Positions 5,978-7,462 of a stretch of DNA of 7,462 bases are shown one piece after another. Location of the stretch: positions 1-7,462 of the forward strand of contig CALJPJ010000182.1 in the NCBI GenBank assembly GCA_937980625.1, given 5' to 3'. The stretch is from an uncultured Bdellovibrionales bacterium (GTDB lineage Bacteria > Bdellovibrionota > Bdellovibrionia > Bdellovibrionales > UBA1609). A program made the translations under genes and the position numbers. Positions within the stretch are counted from its first letter, which is position 1; each line of letters starts with the position of its first letter. The notes beneath the pieces were generated by a model, which did no database searches, was not told where the DNA came from, and saw only the letters and a program-made list of their open reading frames with translations.

Positions 5978-7462
5978 TTATTCACCTCCTACTTTTTTCT
6001 TTTTTACCATTACTCTTGGTCTGGTCATCTTTGGACCTTTTAATGAAGAAGCTTTCTTTTGCTCTTTTTGAGGTACAGATGTTGAAGATGATGTTGTAAA
6101 CAAGCTCCTAGGAATTTTAATCCCTCGTTTTTCAAACTTTTCAATGAAAGTAGGTATTAAGCCCATAGCTTGAAATTGCCCTATTATCTTTCTATTCTTA
6201 TCAAACCCTTCTTCTTTAAACCTAAAAATTTCTTGTAAAGTTATTGTTTCTCCTTGAGTACCTACCACCTCAGTAATACTTTTAATTTTACGGCTCCCAT
6301 CACTTAAACGCCCTATTTGTACAATTAAATGTACTGCTCCGCCAATTTGATCTCTAATTGATTTTACTGGCAAATCCATACCTGACATTAAACATAAAGT
6401 TTCAAGACGTGCCACAGCTTCTCGAGGGTTATTGGCATGAACTGTAGTCATTGAACCATCATGCCCTGTGTTCATTGCTGATAGCATATCTAAAGCTGCT
6501 CCATCTCGGCACTCACCAACAATCACTCTATCAGGGCGCATACGCAACGAGTTCTTAATTAAATCCCGAATGGTAACCTCTCCTGTTCCCTCCATATTTG
6601 CTGGCCGAGTTTCAAGCCTGACAACATGCTCTTGACTTAACTGTAGCTCTGCAGCATCTTCCACTGTAATGATACGCTCATTGGATTGAACAAAACTGGA
6701 TATAACATTTAGCAACGTTGTTTTACCTGAACCAGTTCCACCAGAAATAATAATATTTAAATGTTGTTCCACACAAATTTGTAAAAAATCAGCCATTGCT
6801 TGAGTCATTGATCCAAAGCGATCAACTAAATGGCTAATAGTAATCGTTTCTTCTGGAAATTTTCTAATTGTTAGCGAAGGACCATCAATAGCTAATGGTT
6901 CAATAACTGCATTCACACGACTACCATCAGCCAATCTAGCATCAACGTAAGGAGTTTTCTCATCAATTCTTCGGCCAAGTGGGGTTACAATCCTCTCAAT
7001 AACATTTCTCAGCTGTAAATTTGATGTGAATTTCACTTTTGACAAAGTTAATTTACCACTTCGCTCAGCATAAATTTGATTAGCACCATTGACCATAATT
7101 TCAGACACTTTTTTGTCAGCTAAAAGCTCTTCTAAAGGCCCAAGTCCAAGCGACTCATCTAAAACTTGTTTAATAACTTGCGATCTTTCCTCGCGACTTA
7201 TGCCTCTTGCCAGTCGATCTGTTATATTAGAAATAACTTGCTGTGTTTTATTTCTAAGCTCTAACTCTTTACTCTTATCACCTTTCATATTCGTAAGGTC
7301 TTTCTTCAAATCCATTTCTTTAATTAACTGAGAATGTATTTGTAGTTTTAAAAGCGTTATACCATCTTGCGATTTATCACTAACATCTACATTACTACTG
7401 CCACCTGAAGATATAGTTTCAGGAGCTTTTTTAGGTCTGGTGATTGATTTTAATTTCTGCAG
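5978..7462 (-). CDS. tadA: Tad pilus assembly ATPase TadA/CpaF (5' end missing)
   Basis: The frame is open without a start up to the window end, giving 494 visible residues. The Met at 7315 (visible residue 50) is not the true start: it lies inside the CpaF-typical segment ITLLKLQIHSQLIKEMDL that extends upstream of it. Next come EIMVNG and the N-domain end GPSLTIRKF, then Walker A GGTGSGKT (241-248, bases about 6719-6742), the Asp box ITVEDAAELQL, Walker B RVIVGE and the His box TTVHANN. All are intact, so it should be an active secretion-superfamily ATPase that powers Tad/Flp pilus assembly from the cytoplasm. The last 40 or so residues after PRSLF form a Ser/Lys-rich basic tail (ending MVKKKKVGGE) not usual in the family. 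The gene overlaps the tadB ribosome site and is separated from tadB by one base. Confidence 0.95.
   Translation of the reverse strand: MQKLKSITRPKKAPETISSGGSSNVDVSDKSQDGITLLKLQIHSQLIKEMDLKKDLTNMKGDKSKELELRNKTQQVISNITDRLARGISREERSQVIKQVLDESLGLGPLEELLADKKVSEIMVNGANQIYAERSGKLTLSKVKFTSNLQLRNVIERIVTPLGRRIDEKTPYVDARLADGSRVNAVIEPLAIDGPSLTIRKFPEETITISHLVDRFGSMTQAMADFLQICVEQHLNIIISGGTGSGKTTLLNVISSFVQSNERIITVEDAAELQLSQEHVVRLETRPANMEGTGEVTIRDLIKNSLRMRPDRVIVGECRDGAALDMLSAMNTGHDGSMTTVHANNPREAVARLETLCLMSGMDLPVKSIRDQIGGAVHLIVQIGRLSDGSRKIKSITEVVGTQGETITLQEIFRFKEEGFDKNRKIIGQFQAMGLIPTFIEKFEKRGIKIPRSLFTTSSSTSVPQKEQKKASSLKGPKMTRPRVMVKKKKVGGE
5984..5989 (-). promoter_or_regulatory. Ribosome binding site for tadB inside the tadA 3' end
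   Basis: AGGAGG on the minus strand lies within the last codons of tadA (encoding VGGE) and is eight bases from TTG at 5976, an ideal distance. It overlaps the alternative GTG at 5985, which therefore cannot be served by it. Confidence 0.7.

Noticed and set aside
5813..6043. Plus-strand open frame across the tadA/tadB junction
   Set aside because: It overlaps two well-supported genes in antisense and has no recognisable content.
7313..7315. ATG at 7315 as the start of tadA
   Set aside because: The same frame stays open upstream to the window end and encodes family-typical sequence (LKLQIHSQLIKE) directly before this Met.
7089..7331. Plus-strand open frame opposite the tadA 5' region
   Set aside because: Antisense to conserved CpaF sequence that continues on both sides.
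7457..7462. CTGCAG palindrome at the window end
   Set aside because: A six-base restriction-type site inside the tadA coding frame; it carries no further signal.

Overview
The window is AT-rich (about one third G+C by eye) and gene-dense. The gene families are a PilF-type TPR protein, RodZ, a membrane-anchored PHP-fold protein, a Tad pilus ATPase with its platform protein, and a secreted YD-repeat (RHS-like) protein. This mix fits a Gram-negative bacterium, and the TPR-rodZ-PHP string together with Tad genes and a non-toxin RHS protein suggests the Bdellovibrio/Bacteriovorax group. The taxonomic call is an inference; no marker gene in the window settles it.

Layout. Positions 1-2626 (+ strand) form a compact operon. 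The 3' part of a TPR gene overlaps rodZ by ATGA, and rodZ is followed after 11 bases by a TTG-started gene for an inner-membrane-anchored PHP-like protein that has lost most of its metal ligands. Positions 2651-2797 are a huge near-perfect hairpin between convergent genes. Positions 2797-4772 (- strand) hold a two-gene unit: a secreted RHS/YD-repeat protein followed by a small secreted acidic cysteine-containing protein whose ribosome binding site contains the rhs stop codon. A second copy of the hairpin core, with different outer arms, lies at 4979-5088. Positions 5098-7462 (- strand) carry tadB and, upstream of it, tadA/cpaF. The tadA reading frame stays open to the window end, so its true start is outside.

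How the parts work together. RodZ links the MreB cytoskeleton to the envelope. A PilF-like gene next to rodZ is a known arrangement in gammaproteobacteria, and here a PHP-like protein is added. TadA and TadB are the cytoplasmic ATPase and inner-membrane platform of a Tad (Flp) pilus. The expected tadC is not next to tadB; a hairpin and the rhs unit follow instead.

The least explained part is the pair of structured repeats in the same orientation bracketing the rhs/small-protein unit. Their 60-61 base cores are nearly identical and show a compensatory base-pair change, while the outer arms are unrelated in sequence but self-complementary in each copy.
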